From: an uncultured Eubacteriales bacterium
GTDB taxonomy: Bacteria; Bacillota; Clostridia; Monoglobales; Monoglobaceae
Direction: 5' to 3'
DNA: 64,000 nt
Assembly: GCA_900545865.1 (NCBI GenBank)
Contig: URAN01000010.1
Location: 1 to 64,000 of the forward strand
Below are positions 18,201 to 26,724 of the stretch, piece by piece (positions within the stretch are counted from its first letter, which is position 1; each line of letters opens with the position of its first letter). Under the pieces are notes generated by a model. The model did not search any database. It was not told the DNA's origin and saw only the letters and a list, made by a program, of their open reading frames with translations. The position numbers and the translations under genes are program-made.

Positions 18201-18364
18201 TTTTCGTCCTCAAAACCCACCGCACTGTCAATCCCTAAATCAAAAGTATTTTCATAGCAGAAAGCTTCTGCCGCTGCAGCATTCTCCGCCGACACAGGCG
18301 ATAAGCCTGTGCCGGAGATTAGGAACGCCGCCGAAAAAAGTAAACTGATTATTCTTTTCAGCAT
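15230..18364 (-). CDS. Secreted clan GH-A-like glycosidase with two lectin-like modules
   Basis: The start at 18362-18364 (MLKRIISLLFSAAF) opens a signal peptide and has AAAGGA upstream. Residues about 35-240 and 250-435 are two concanavalin-like modules (YENTFD at the start, FSYFDNLRI at the end). Residues about 530-880 form a GH-A-type barrel: HYELGNEVNY gives acid/base Glu646 and WATEVGW gives nucleophile Glu768. The C-terminal 150 residues are beta-rich. A 15-bp tandem duplication near 17982-18011 repeats HTGDN within the first lectin module. The family resembles GH39/GH30-type enzymes, but I cannot assign a number. The gene is tightly packed in the operon (22 bp after the previous stop, 3 bp before the next start). 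Confidence 0.8.
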   Translation of the reverse strand: MLKRIISLLFSAAFLISGTGLSPVSAENAAAAEAFCYENTFDLGIDSAVGFEDENLSLTVPAKNLMKTAQLDGNNGITYINPNAWAIQPSIRADFKNEISSGVLTVSFDFKPADASILKSHTGDNHTGDNHSFGMKMQQNWNGQRIAYFRADDGKRIKYIPMTQVGEWDDGDSAVYMDGGLHTIVWTFDYDNGKLLHYLDGTLVKTQTNLAAFPIEDFEIALGGQFSYFDNLRISYMPSGASVKKTIYQNSFDNGAADRKSSSDENGSISYSGNVHSVMYQGNAGWGMNESAWANSETVKYTLKNPADSGRVRISFDTMRMSIDNPQPAYIKLGGMYVFYMTDRGFYGPNQALWGWGDTSAMTPFEKNVLYHIELVYDFDVQKAYTYVNNELLSERSMPKDFKLENIDMQLSMINEYFDELKIEREYQQPVKYRLSSDNLGNIFFEDETVEITLEEQNVGTTLIDDNPKITVKNAAGETVFSENILIKTNSGERKERKICVSGLDFGVYTAEVESEYGAKASMQFSKSVESPMLNQRLGTCTHMLRYPIDIPKNMELLAKAGFSGLRIDFIWADSTSSLASFDKVVDEAAKYGIDVLALLPISDETNDSDGGFNTDEDFLSRYADYCTLVANYFKGRVTHYELGNEVNYMKKSDGTPDLGADYAKILRAGYNALKAVDKNNLVSTAGTAIVYTDTDRNQRQVATGMLGEMQKNGFCFDIFATHPYHVAQPPEVKDMWIEYNSWPEQAMLAKQLLNQYGAQNKLSWATEVGWASYGINETRGSYHVRMLALNDTNHYNDRTFFYDNVDHGYDTSDAEDCYGMIRNWNNEFWYSNTAYSAKPTFLAAAQWNKMTADKEGTELIADGSKYIAWFENESEKSAVVWTTDASADITVQNGCTGLITVRDMYGNVTAETSGSGITVAASGKPMYVTFSGDRMTAEHNGIEINTLSNVKDGDEIVFKAHSLKPNGKFIIAAYAGDALVNAYIKDLDSDGNAEKALVQAGADRYKMMLWDDFSSMKSITPSRVLQNRGKYDKIKLGMDRKEK

Positions 18365-18386
18365 ATCATTTTCCTTTCGGATGCTT

Positions 18387-20525
18387 TTACTTTGTGATCT
18401 TTCCCACATTAATCATAGGCGACATGTTATTCCATACGAATATCGAAATTTCGCCTGTCAGCTCGCTTATGTCGAGCGATACCTCGCCGGTTCCGCCTGA
18501 CGGGATTGCCTTGTCGGCTGGCGCCGACTTAACGCCGGTTAAGGTTGTACCCTCGTATGTTGCCGCAAAAATTGTCGGAGTTACGGCCGCATTGGAGGAA
18601 TTTGTCACCTTTGCGATAACCTTGCCGTCCTCGATTCTGATCGGATTTACATACGCCGAAGCCTTGTTGAGTCCGTCAACCAATGCGTATCCCGATATGC
18701 TCTTGATTGCGCCGAGCGTTACCTCGTATGTCTCGTCCGCGCCGACCCCCTCGGGAAGAGCTATCTCGATTTTTCTGCCGAAGTCAGCCGCTCTTACCTC
18801 TGTCGGAGTGATGCTTTTGCCGTTCTTTGTTACCGATACTTTATCTGCCGAAAGGGTTTCCGAATCTATTCTCTCGGACGGAACAACTCTCAGAACGGTG
18901 TCACCGACAGCCGGAGCTTCAAGCTTTCCTGCCGTAAACGATGTTTCGTTCATGTATGCAACCTTTAAGTTGTCAAAGTATGCAAAGGTTCCGCCAAAGG
19001 TTACCTCAAAATCATTTGTCGGGAAATACTGTGCGTTAAAATCCGTATATGTCTTTACAAGCGCACCGTCAAGATAGCAGCGTGACTGTCTTGTTGTATA
19101 GTCCATTACAAATTCAATTGAATGTACCGATTGGTCAAGAGTTACCGCATTGGCATTGTCGTCCCACTCACCAAAGGTCGTCATCGGGAGATAAATCATT
19201 CCGTTTGAGGTCGGTCTCAGATATGCAACTCTCTTACCGTCCCAGTTATTAGCCATACCCAGTCCGAAGCTGTTGTTATCTCCGTCGTGCTTTGCGCATT
19301 CCTCGTCGGTTTCCGGCTTAAAGTCAAACGAAACTGTATAAATTCCGCTTGTTATCGGAGCTTTAGGTACAAACTTAAAGCTTACATCTCTTGCATATGC
19401 TACTGTGTTATATTTGATACCCTTGTTTCCGTCAACCTCTGCAGTCAGTGTCGGCTTAGGCTCTTTAGGCTGAGTTGTAACGGTTATCTCTTCACTTTTA
19501 AAATCCGTATAATCGGCAACACCGTTGTCAAAGGTGTTATAGTACAAAATGTTTTTGTTTTGAGCAATTTGCATTTTTACGGAATCTGCCTTTAATGCAG
19601 TGCCGAAAAAGCCGCTTATTCCGTCTGTCGAGAGCGTTATATCCTCGTTTTCGCCGACTACGGTGTCAAAATACACTCTTGCCGATACGTTGCCGTCCCA
19701 AACCGTCTTTGAGATTTCCTTATCCGAGCATACGAAGCTGCCGCGCGTTACCGGGGTTGAGAATGTCACATCGGCGTAGTTTGTGCCTGCATATGCCTTC
19801 GCGGTCATAACCGGGGTCTCGCCCTCAATTTTTACGAACTGAATGTTGTCGACATAATCGATTGTTCCGTTAAGGCTGAAATTGAAGTTGTTCATTGCAA
19901 CGATGTCCGATGCCGATTTGATAAGCTGTCCGTCCATATATGTTTTTGCTGTCTTATCGGAATAATCAAACACGTAGTCAAAATGATAAACCTTGTCCGG
20001 ATCCATAGGATTTGATGCATCCCCACCTTTTACGCCGTATCCGAGTACCGGAGTGCTTGCGCCCACCGTGTCCATCTTTTTGAAAAAGGTCATTGTTTCG
20101 CCTTCCCAAGACGATATAAAGTTATAACCTACCCACGCATCATCGCCATGTTCCGCAACATCTGCATCCGGACTCATATCAAATGATACAAGATATTTTC
20201 CCTCCGATATAGCTGTTTTGGGAGTAAATAGAAGTGTTTGTCCGTCAAGCCATGCTCCCTTGCGTACTCTTACACCAACATTTCCGTCCACAGTAACGGT
20301 TTCATTCAGCATAGCACCACTCGTCGTTCCGTCAGCCTTTACCCCAAGCTCTAAAGTGAGATACTTGTTATCAACAGCTACGGCATCAGCTGCACCGTTG
20401 TCGAATGTGTTCCGATACCAAACGGCATCCTTAAGCTCGGTCTCCTCAGCCGATACCGGCAGTATCGGAGAAATCATTGCTGCCGCCGCAAAAAATGCGA
20501 GCAATTTTTTCAGATTTTTGTTCAT
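18387..20525 (-). CDS. Secreted protein with two concanavalin-like modules
   Basis: The product has 712 residues: signal peptide 1-26, two lectin-like modules (about 35-235 and 330-545), each opening with a NTFDNG box and the second with DGDNNSFG, plus Ig-like segments between and after. The C-terminal part (about 545-712) has beta-sandwich character with a final stalk-like repeat. No catalytic residues or anchor are visible, so it is probably a glycan-binding subunit. The second module closely resembles the first module of the neighbouring glycosidase, pointing to duplication within the locus. The start has a GGAGG-type ribosome binding site. Confidence 0.75.
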   Translation of the reverse strand: MNKNLKKLLAFFAAAAMISPILPVSAEETELKDAVWYRNTFDNGAADAVAVDNKYLTLELGVKADGTTSGAMLNETVTVDGNVGVRVRKGAWLDGQTLLFTPKTAISEGKYLVSFDMSPDADVAEHGDDAWVGYNFISSWEGETMTFFKKMDTVGASTPVLGYGVKGGDASNPMDPDKVYHFDYVFDYSDKTAKTYMDGQLIKSASDIVAMNNFNFSLNGTIDYVDNIQFVKIEGETPVMTAKAYAGTNYADVTFSTPVTRGSFVCSDKEISKTVWDGNVSARVYFDTVVGENEDITLSTDGISGFFGTALKADSVKMQIAQNKNILYYNTFDNGVADYTDFKSEEITVTTQPKEPKPTLTAEVDGNKGIKYNTVAYARDVSFKFVPKAPITSGIYTVSFDFKPETDEECAKHDGDNNSFGLGMANNWDGKRVAYLRPTSNGMIYLPMTTFGEWDDNANAVTLDQSVHSIEFVMDYTTRQSRCYLDGALVKTYTDFNAQYFPTNDFEVTFGGTFAYFDNLKVAYMNETSFTAGKLEAPAVGDTVLRVVPSERIDSETLSADKVSVTKNGKSITPTEVRAADFGRKIEIALPEGVGADETYEVTLGAIKSISGYALVDGLNKASAYVNPIRIEDGKVIAKVTNSSNAAVTPTIFAATYEGTTLTGVKSAPADKAIPSGGTGEVSLDISELTGEISIFVWNNMSPMINVGKITK

Positions 20526-20558
20526 TTCACAAAACCTCCGTCTAATTTAGAATTTTGG

Positions 20559-20628
20559 GGGCGATTGCAAAACCGGTCCTTTTCAATCACCCGATTTTTG
20601 ATATTTTTACACCATTTTTCAAAATGGT
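20559..20628 (-). other. Two hairpins in the leader before the 712-residue lectin protein
   Basis: GGGCGATTG (20559-20567) pairs with CAATCACCC (20584-20592, one G-U), and ACCATTTTT pairs with AAAATGGT (20611-20628). They fill most of the 115-bp gap between two operon genes. Neither has a long T-run. They may be processing or mRNA-stability structures that let the two cistrons differ in expression. Confidence 0.45.
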
Positions 20629-20640
20629 CGTAAACGAAAT

Positions 20641-22260
20641 TTATTTGATTGTGCTTTCGGCACGAATCGGATTTATTATGCCAAGACCTTTCCAAAGGAA
20701 GGTTTTAAGCATCAATTCCTTGTTGTCCGCAACTGTGAATGTGAGCGTGGTTTCTGCCTTTCTTCCGCTTTCCGCGTCAAAGGACGCAACCGCGAAATCA
20801 TAGCCTGTCATTGCAATTTTGTTCCACATCGAACCGGACACCAGTGCGGACGCCGCGTCTTTATATGTGGAAACGAGCGATGTTTTCACTGTGATTGTGT
20901 CGCCCGCAGCAGCTTCGTCAAGAGTTCCCACTCTCTGCTCGCCGATGAAATATTTCTCCTCGGTGATTAGAATTTTGCCCTCAGCGGTTTCGAATTTTAT
21001 ATCATACGCACGCGCAAGGCTTTCACCCTGCGGAATCGAGAGCGTGTATTCGCTGTCGCCCAAAAGCGTTCCGTCGATATAAAGCTCGGCTATGTTCCCG
21101 TTATAGCTCGGCGAAAATGCAACGTCGTTTCCGTCCGAGTCCTTTAAAGTCACGCCTGCCGCGGCTGTCTCTGCCGATATCGATGCCGGGAAAGTGAGAA
21201 TAATCCTGTTGGTCTCGGATGGGTTTTTGTCGGTCAGCGGTCTTTCCTCCCTTGTCATGTCGGAAAGTCTGAGCTTTGTCAGATAGTTTCCCTCGCCGAC
21301 GTTGAAGTTGATTGTCGTCTCCTTCGCAGCCGATGCCGAATAACCTTTTATACCTGCCGGCAGCTTAAGTTCGTACTCGCAGCCTTCTTCAAAATTCTCC
21401 TCCGGCGCTATTTTGAGAACCTTTGATTTTGAAATCTCCGTCTTGCACAAAAATTCCTTGCCGGTGAAAAGATTTTTCACAATGATATCCTTACTCGGAA
21501 GCGACTCCGGGTCGATTCCGTCCGAGTAACTGATATACGCGCCGCCTGTCTCGGCGGAATCGAGCGACGGTATCATGTCCATGCTGTTCAAATGCTCAAA
21601 AACAAGATTGTCAAAGTAGTCTATCATGCCGCTCGGAGCCATAGAGAAGTTTGTCATCTGACCGAGATTTGTCTGCTTTACGCTTAGCATTTCACCATCT
21701 ATGTAATAGTAAACAGTTCCGCTGTCGTAGTCAAAAATCACTTCTATATTGTAGACCTTTTCAGGGTCAAGCTCCATTGTCGCCGCTCCGGGGAATGCTC
21801 CGATTGTCGAACAAACTGAGATGCTGCCCGGTGTGTTCGTTGTTCCGGAGAAAATGTAGAACATTCTTCCGCCATCCCATGAGCTTATCATGTTCATTCC
21901 GAAAATTGCGTTGTCGCCCGAGTGGCTTTCCCTGTTGGTATCCACGCTGAAATCGAACGAGACTCTGACCTTGCCTTTGCTTATACCGCCGTTTTTCAAG
22001 GTGAACTTTGTCTGACCCTCGCCCCATGCTTGGGGATTTGAACGCACTCCCACATTCCCGTTTACAGTAACCGAGCTATTAAACCGTCCGCCGCCGTTAA
22101 ATGTGAATGTGTAGTAGTCGTTGTCGACCTCAACCAGGTCATTTATGCCATTGTCGAATGTGTTTTCGTAGCGGAAATTGACATCCTCCGCCGCCGCTGC
22201 CGAAAAAATCGATAACCCTGCTACTATTGCCGCAATCGCGGCGATTCTTAGCCATTTCAT
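20641..22260 (-). CDS. Secreted lectin-like protein with Ig-like (Big_5) domains
   Basis: The product has 539 residues: signal peptide 1-24, one concanavalin-like module (about 25-225; RYENTFDNG at the start, HSGDNAIFGM in the middle, YFDNLVF at the end), then two bacterial Ig/SbsA-like domains (about 230-325 and 340-440) and a beta-rich C-terminus. There is no enzyme motif and no SLH, LPXTG or lipobox, so it would be freely secreted or held by partner proteins. It is the first of the lectin-module genes after the solute-binding lipoprotein. Confidence 0.75.
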   Translation of the reverse strand: MKWLRIAAIAAIVAGLSIFSAAAAEDVNFRYENTFDNGINDLVEVDNDYYTFTFNGGGRFNSSVTVNGNVGVRSNPQAWGEGQTKFTLKNGGISKGKVRVSFDFSVDTNRESHSGDNAIFGMNMISSWDGGRMFYIFSGTTNTPGSISVCSTIGAFPGAATMELDPEKVYNIEVIFDYDSGTVYYYIDGEMLSVKQTNLGQMTNFSMAPSGMIDYFDNLVFEHLNSMDMIPSLDSAETGGAYISYSDGIDPESLPSKDIIVKNLFTGKEFLCKTEISKSKVLKIAPEENFEEGCEYELKLPAGIKGYSASAAKETTINFNVGEGNYLTKLRLSDMTREERPLTDKNPSETNRIILTFPASISAETAAAGVTLKDSDGNDVAFSPSYNGNIAELYIDGTLLGDSEYTLSIPQGESLARAYDIKFETAEGKILITEEKYFIGEQRVGTLDEAAAGDTITVKTSLVSTYKDAASALVSGSMWNKIAMTGYDFAVASFDAESGRKAETTLTFTVADNKELMLKTFLWKGLGIINPIRAESTIK

Positions 22261-22294
22261 TTTTGTATCCTCTCCTTCTTGTTATAATTTGTAA

Positions 22295-22432
22295 TTAAAT
22301 CTTTGATGTACCTAATGTGATAATGCGCCGTTTAAAATTTCGATGATCTGCACGGTACTTCCTCAGCATTTGCAAGAGGACGCGCCGCTTATTTTTCGTC
22401 AGAGCCTCATCGGTTTTATTGTCATTCTGCAT
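22295..22432 (-). CDS. Possible small basic protein overlapping the lipoprotein gene end
   Basis: A 45-codon frame (MQNDNKTDEALTKNKRR..., about 25% Lys plus Arg) begins inside the last codons of the solute-binding protein gene and ends 34 bp before the next start. It lacks a Shine-Dalgarno, so it could only be expressed by translational coupling. It may equally be chance. Confidence 0.25.
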   Translation of the reverse strand: MQNDNKTDEALTKNKRRVLLQMLRKYRADHRNFKRRIITLGTSKI

Positions 22433-23834
22433 AGTCAAGATTATTTTTCTGGAAGTCTGCCGCTTCCTTTTTAACAAGCTCCTCGATATTTGCGTTCTTG
22501 TTATTGAGAACCTCCTGGACAATGTTGTCAATCACAGCGTAGAGCGCCTGTCCGTCGATAGGTTCTTCCGCCTGGAATTCCATATCGTCCTTATTGTTAA
22601 AATCTGTAAAGTATTTTTCATTTACAGTCATAAATTTCTTTGAAAGCTCGTGCTTATAGTTTTCAACCTCACTGTCCGACTTCCACGGAGAAACCGAGAG
22701 GATTCCGACAAGCTCGTTGTCTACTTTTTGAGTTTCATAATCCTTGCGAAGCGATTCTCTTTTCGCGTCGTCAAGCTTTGTTGTAACGCCCAAAAATTCT
22801 TCCCAATCCATTGCAGCCTTAATCTGCTCCTTGCTTGCGTTACGGTCTATAACACTCACACCGCCGCCCATCAGGGTTACGCGGCGCTTATCGCCTGCCG
22901 GCATTCTCAAAAAACCTATATTTTTAACATCCATGCCGTAAGTATTGACAGCATTTTTTGCCGAATCTGCTTCCGCAAAGCACATTGCAACGCTGCCTGC
23001 CGCAAGCTGCTTATACGGCTCTTCCAGCTCTACCAATGTTTTTGCCGGCAGAACGTCGTATTTCCATTTCAAATCGGATATGTATTGTATTGTCTTTACG
23101 AACTCGGGCGAATCAAAGGTTGCTTTCCACTTTCCGCCCTCTTTTGTTTCGAATGTAACGCCGTTGCTCCATGCAATCGGTGTCACTCTCCAGCCGCCGC
23201 AGTTGCCCGTTGTCGGAATCATAAATCCGTCCGCACCGGTCTTTTCCTTTATCGTCTTTGCCACTCTTGCAAGGTCGTCCCAGTCGGTCGGCTGATAAAG
23301 CGTTCCGTCATCGTTTACAAAACCTGCATCGCCGTATAACTTTACATTGACCGCAATACCAACATCGTAGTTACCACCGGGCAGGAAATATATCTTTCCC
23401 CGGTCGTCCGAAATAAGCTCCAACATATAAGAATTGACCTCATCATAAAAGCCGCGCTCTTTAAATTCATCGGTAAGGTCTGCCGCATATCCCATTTCGA
23501 TAATCTTCTTTGTCTCGGTCAGCGGTGCATAATATATAGTCGGAAGTGTGCCTGCCTCCGCCTTTGCCATGTAGCTCTGTACATCAAAGCCCCAGTTTGC
23601 ATCTTCGATTTTTATATCGGGATGCAGTTTTTCAAACTCCGCAACCTTTTTCATATTTTTTGCATATGCCTCCGGGTTCGCCGTCTCATCCGCAAAATAA
23701 TCCCCGACCGTAATAACGATTTTTCCGTCCGCGTCGGCTGAGCTTTTTTTCGAATCGCCGCAGCCGCTCATCACACCGGCAGCCATTGCGAGACTCATAC
23801 CCATTGCTGCCACTCTCATAATTTGTTTTTTCAT
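22422..23834 (-). CDS. ABC-type sugar solute-binding lipoprotein (family 1)
   Basis: The 470-residue product has a type II signal peptide with lipobox GVMSGC (Cys25) and the fold signatures of family 1 extracellular solute-binding proteins (KVAEFEKLHPDIKIE near residue 47, GGWRVTPIAWSNGV in the middle). It would capture an oligosaccharide at the membrane. The ATG at 23832-23834 is chosen over a TTG six bases upstream because GGAG is correctly spaced from it. The two permease genes that normally follow are missing; the next genes encode secreted lectin-like proteins. The membrane AraC-type regulator is divergent, the usual arrangement for such sugar systems. The upstream region carries an unusual triple repeat of its ribosome binding site. 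Confidence 0.9.
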   Translation of the reverse strand: MKKQIMRVAAMGMSLAMAAGVMSGCGDSKKSSADADGKIVITVGDYFADETANPEAYAKNMKKVAEFEKLHPDIKIEDANWGFDVQSYMAKAEAGTLPTIYYAPLTETKKIIEMGYAADLTDEFKERGFYDEVNSYMLELISDDRGKIYFLPGGNYDVGIAVNVKLYGDAGFVNDDGTLYQPTDWDDLARVAKTIKEKTGADGFMIPTTGNCGGWRVTPIAWSNGVTFETKEGGKWKATFDSPEFVKTIQYISDLKWKYDVLPAKTLVELEEPYKQLAAGSVAMCFAEADSAKNAVNTYGMDVKNIGFLRMPAGDKRRVTLMGGGVSVIDRNASKEQIKAAMDWEEFLGVTTKLDDAKRESLRKDYETQKVDNELVGILSVSPWKSDSEVENYKHELSKKFMTVNEKYFTDFNNKDDMEFQAEEPIDGQALYAVIDNIVQEVLNNKNANIEELVKKEAADFQKNNLDYAE

Positions 23835-23911
23835 AATCAAATCTCCGTATTTTTATTTCATAATCAAACCTCCGTATTTTTATTTCATAATCAAACCTCC
23901 GTATTTTTATT
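23831..23911 (-). repeat. Three tandem 27-bp repeats, each with a ribosome binding site and mini-ORF
   Basis: Units at 23831-23857, 23858-23884 and 23885-23911 differ by one base (T or C). On the minus strand each reads TACGGAG(A/G)TTTGATTATGA, that is, a Shine-Dalgarno followed by ATG. In the two distal units the ATG opens the two-codon ORF ATG-AAA-TAA; in the proximal unit it is the real gene start. Ribosomes could thus load three times in a row ahead of the lipoprotein gene. Confidence 0.85.
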
Positions 23912-24039
23912 TGTAGGAATTTATGCATGAACACAATTACAAAAATAAAAAACGCCGCCTTATTCTCACACCCTCGGGCGGAGATGTATCGAAATTTTTC
24001 TTATTTCGGCATTGCTTTCACGCTTACCCTTATGCAATT

Positions 24040-24069
24040 ATTGTACCATTTCTTACCCCTCCCCCACAA
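24040..24069 (-). promoter_or_regulatory. Candidate promoter of the lipoprotein/surface operon
   Basis: On the minus strand TTGTGG (24064-24069) and TACAAT (24040-24045) are 18 bp apart. This would give a leader of about 200 nt containing the 27-bp repeats. The rest of the 524-bp divergent region (23835-24358) shows no other gene. Confidence 0.4.
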
Positions 24070-24288
24070 GTAACAGCTTTTCGTTTTTATCTCATTTCTT
24101 CGCGAAAATCGGCTTGTGATACCACTTTTGGTATCGTTTTTCGCTATATTCCACTTTTCGCCCCGATTTTTTTGAGTCTGATATCGCCTCTCAAAATTTC
24201 AAAACTCTCATTTTTTCATTTTTGCTCAAAATCATTACTCTTATTTTAGTAAATATGTACATTTTTTTCATTCTATCACAAATAAGAC

Positions 24289-24317
24289 TTGAAAAATTAA
24301 TACTTTTATTATAAAAT
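24289..24317 (+). promoter_or_regulatory. Candidate promoter of the AraC-type sensor gene
   Basis: TTGAAA (24289-24294) and TAAAAT (24312-24317) with 17-bp spacing lie in an AT-rich stretch 40-70 bp before the start codon. Confidence 0.45.
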
Positions 24318-24358
24318 AATTATATAAATTTTAAGAAGAAAGGGAAATTGTCTCAGCC

Positions 24359-26629
24359 ATGCGAAAAAAGTCAAACAAAACTCCCCGGGAATCATCCGGT
24401 GCATTCCGAAAGATGGCGATTGTCATTTTTGCCCCGGCTGCCATTTTGTTGGTTCTCGTTTTAATACTTACCGGAATCAACTATTATTCAATAAGCAATT
24501 CGACAAAAAAATCATCGCACCAGGTTGTGAAAAGCTTTTTTCAATACAACGAGGCGCTGATTCAGAATTTTGCTTCGGCGCTGCTGATTTTGGACGACAA
24601 TTCCGAGCTTATGCAGGCGCTGATTTCGACCGACTACAGCTACGACCCGGAGAATTTTAAAAAGAGCTGCGATGAAATACGCACATCATTTCCTTTTGCA
24701 CAGGAAATATATGTACTCAACAAAACACGCGATTCGGTTTACACCGACTACGGACGTTTCGGAATCAATACATATTTTCAGAACGAATGTGTATATGACG
24801 ATTTCAACACGGCGTATTTCCGCGATTTCCGCTTTTACACCACCGAGCGCTATCGCATTCTGCTCCCCACCGGGGTGGTCAAAAACGGAGAAAGAACTCA
24901 GGTTCTGCCGGTTATAGTACGCAGAATTGGCGATTTTCCGCAGAAAAACCTGCTTATTGTAAATATAAATCTGCAAAAGCTTTTTGTTGCCGCGCTCGGA
25001 CAGTTCGAAATGTACGATATGCCGGTCTACATCTACAACAAATACAAGAATGATATTTACGAGATAACCCAATCGGGACAAAGCTTTGATTTTTCGTCCG
25101 ATTTTACCGATTCGCTTTTGCATAACGACAACGATACCTTTTCGTTCCGATTCGGCAGAAAGAATTACCTGATATCGGCATATTCCTCGAGTAATTCCAT
25201 ACTCGGCTATATCTTTTTCTCGGTCATGCCGGAGAGCATAATATTGCACAAAACGCTGCCGATCATCCTGTTTTTGGCAGGCATAATCCTGTTTTTCACC
25301 GCGGTTATGTTCCTGCTGCTCTTGCGCAGCACAAGCAGCATTGTAACTCCGCTTGAAAATATTCTGGCAGGGCTTTCGCTAAACGGCTCGCACCTCAGCC
25401 AGAACATAATCGATGATATAGGCAAGGTCACAATGAAAATGTATGCCGAGAGCAAGGACTTGTCACTTGTCTACCCATCCGCACAAAAGCAGTTTCTGCT
25501 CGGACTGATGACTTCGACCGAGTATGCCTTAGACGACAGCGCCGCGAAAACTATCTTAAATTCACTCGACTTTCCGTACGGCATATTTGCAATCGTTACC
25601 ATTCGCCTTATACCCTCATCGGGATTTTTCGATGTGTTTAACTCCAATGACTACAAAATAATACGAAAGGGCTTTTTCAATCTGGTGGAAAGTCTGTTCA
25701 AGGAGCATTTCCGCTGCTCGGTAATCCCGGAGAAAAACAATCAGCTGTACATCGTGCTGAATTTCCAAATCCCCTCCGATTATCGCTTTGCCGACAGAGT
25801 TTTGGCAGATCTGTACTGTGACATGAGGCAGGACAAGGACTATGTGACGCTTTCGATGGGCAAAAGCGAATGCTGCGACTCGCTCTCCGACCTGCACCGC
25901 GCATATAACGAAGCGTTCGAGAACATGACAGAATACGACCTCAGCGGGAATCAGATTGTCTCCTCGGTTCATATCACAAGCGACATATCTTTTTCGTCAA
26001 AGGACGAAAACAACCTCTTTTTAGCGCTCATTTCCTTTGACCGCCACGAGGCAATCGCTGCGTTTGAAAAGATACTTGCCGATAATGCTGCTCTGCCGCC
26101 GAGAATGCAGAAACGGCTTTATAACTACATATTAAATATACTTTTAAAGGTAATACATATGAAACAAATCCCGCTTGACTCAAACAAGCTTGATTTTGAG
26201 GTTTTGAACGATTATCTGAATCAGCCGCCGCAGGATATCAAAAAGGCGATATATGAGCTGATTAATCGCATTTCGGATTTCGGTGCGGAGAAAAAGGCAA
26301 ACGCGATTGATTATGACGAGATTATCCAATACGTTTCGGAAAATTATCGCATGCCGGAGCTTTCGCTTAAATATCTATCGGATAGGTTCTTTGTGAATCA
26401 AAATAACCTCTCGACCGCGCTGAAAAATAAGCTCGGCGTGGGTTTTCATGAGTATATCACGCGGCTGAGAGTGGAAAAGGCGAAGGAGCTTTTAACCTCC
26501 ACCTCGAAAAATATAAATGAGATTATCAGCCTTTGCGGCTTTACCAGCGCACAGACCTTCTACCGCGTATTTAAAGAAAGCACCGGCATGTCCGCAGGCG
26601 AGTTCAGAAAATCGGCAAAGAATGGATGA
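24359..26629 (+). CDS. Membrane-bound AraC-family sensor-regulator
   Basis: The product has 756 residues: a membrane segment at about 19-41, an extracellular sensor of about 255 residues, a second membrane segment at about 299-323, a cytoplasmic linker region, and a C-terminal AraC double helix-turn-helix (about 655-750; FVNQNNLSTALKNKLGVGFHEY, ending CGFTSAQTFYRVFKESTGMS). This is the one-component layout of YesS-like regulators that sense extracellular glycans and activate adjacent transport and hydrolase genes. It is divergent from the solute-binding lipoprotein and the surface operon, its likely targets. The Shine-Dalgarno AAAGGG is about 14 bases from the ATG, longer than usual, but no better start exists. 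Confidence 0.9.
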   Translation: MRKKSNKTPRESSGAFRKMAIVIFAPAAILLVLVLILTGINYYSISNSTKKSSHQVVKSFFQYNEALIQNFASALLILDDNSELMQALISTDYSYDPENFKKSCDEIRTSFPFAQEIYVLNKTRDSVYTDYGRFGINTYFQNECVYDDFNTAYFRDFRFYTTERYRILLPTGVVKNGERTQVLPVIVRRIGDFPQKNLLIVNINLQKLFVAALGQFEMYDMPVYIYNKYKNDIYEITQSGQSFDFSSDFTDSLLHNDNDTFSFRFGRKNYLISAYSSSNSILGYIFFSVMPESIILHKTLPIILFLAGIILFFTAVMFLLLLRSTSSIVTPLENILAGLSLNGSHLSQNIIDDIGKVTMKMYAESKDLSLVYPSAQKQFLLGLMTSTEYALDDSAAKTILNSLDFPYGIFAIVTIRLIPSSGFFDVFNSNDYKIIRKGFFNLVESLFKEHFRCSVIPEKNNQLYIVLNFQIPSDYRFADRVLADLYCDMRQDKDYVTLSMGKSECCDSLSDLHRAYNEAFENMTEYDLSGNQIVSSVHITSDISFSSKDENNLFLALISFDRHEAIAAFEKILADNAALPPRMQKRLYNYILNILLKVIHMKQIPLDSNKLDFEVLNDYLNQPPQDIKKAIYELINRISDFGAEKKANAIDYDEIIQYVSENYRMPELSLKYLSDRFFVNQNNLSTALKNKLGVGFHEYITRLRVEKAKELLTSTSKNINEIISLCGFTSAQTFYRVFKESTGMSAGEFRKSAKNG

Positions 26630-26681
26630 GATAATAAAAAAGGGGCTGCGCCTTTAGTCACAGCCACATAAGGAAGTTTTT

Positions 26682-26720
26682 ACGGAGTAGTTCCAAACTT
26701 ATCGGAGCTACTCCGTTTTC
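26682..26720 (+). terminator. Terminator after the AraC-type gene
   Basis: ACGGAGTAG (26682-26690) pairs with CTACTCCGT (26708-26716), followed by TTTTCC. It is convergent with the recombinase remnant and may have come with that element. Confidence 0.65.
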
Positions 26721-26724
26721 CTTA

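Noticed and set aside
23831..23911. CRISPR-like array
   Set aside because: The 27-bp units are directly tandem with no spacers and no cas genes nearby.
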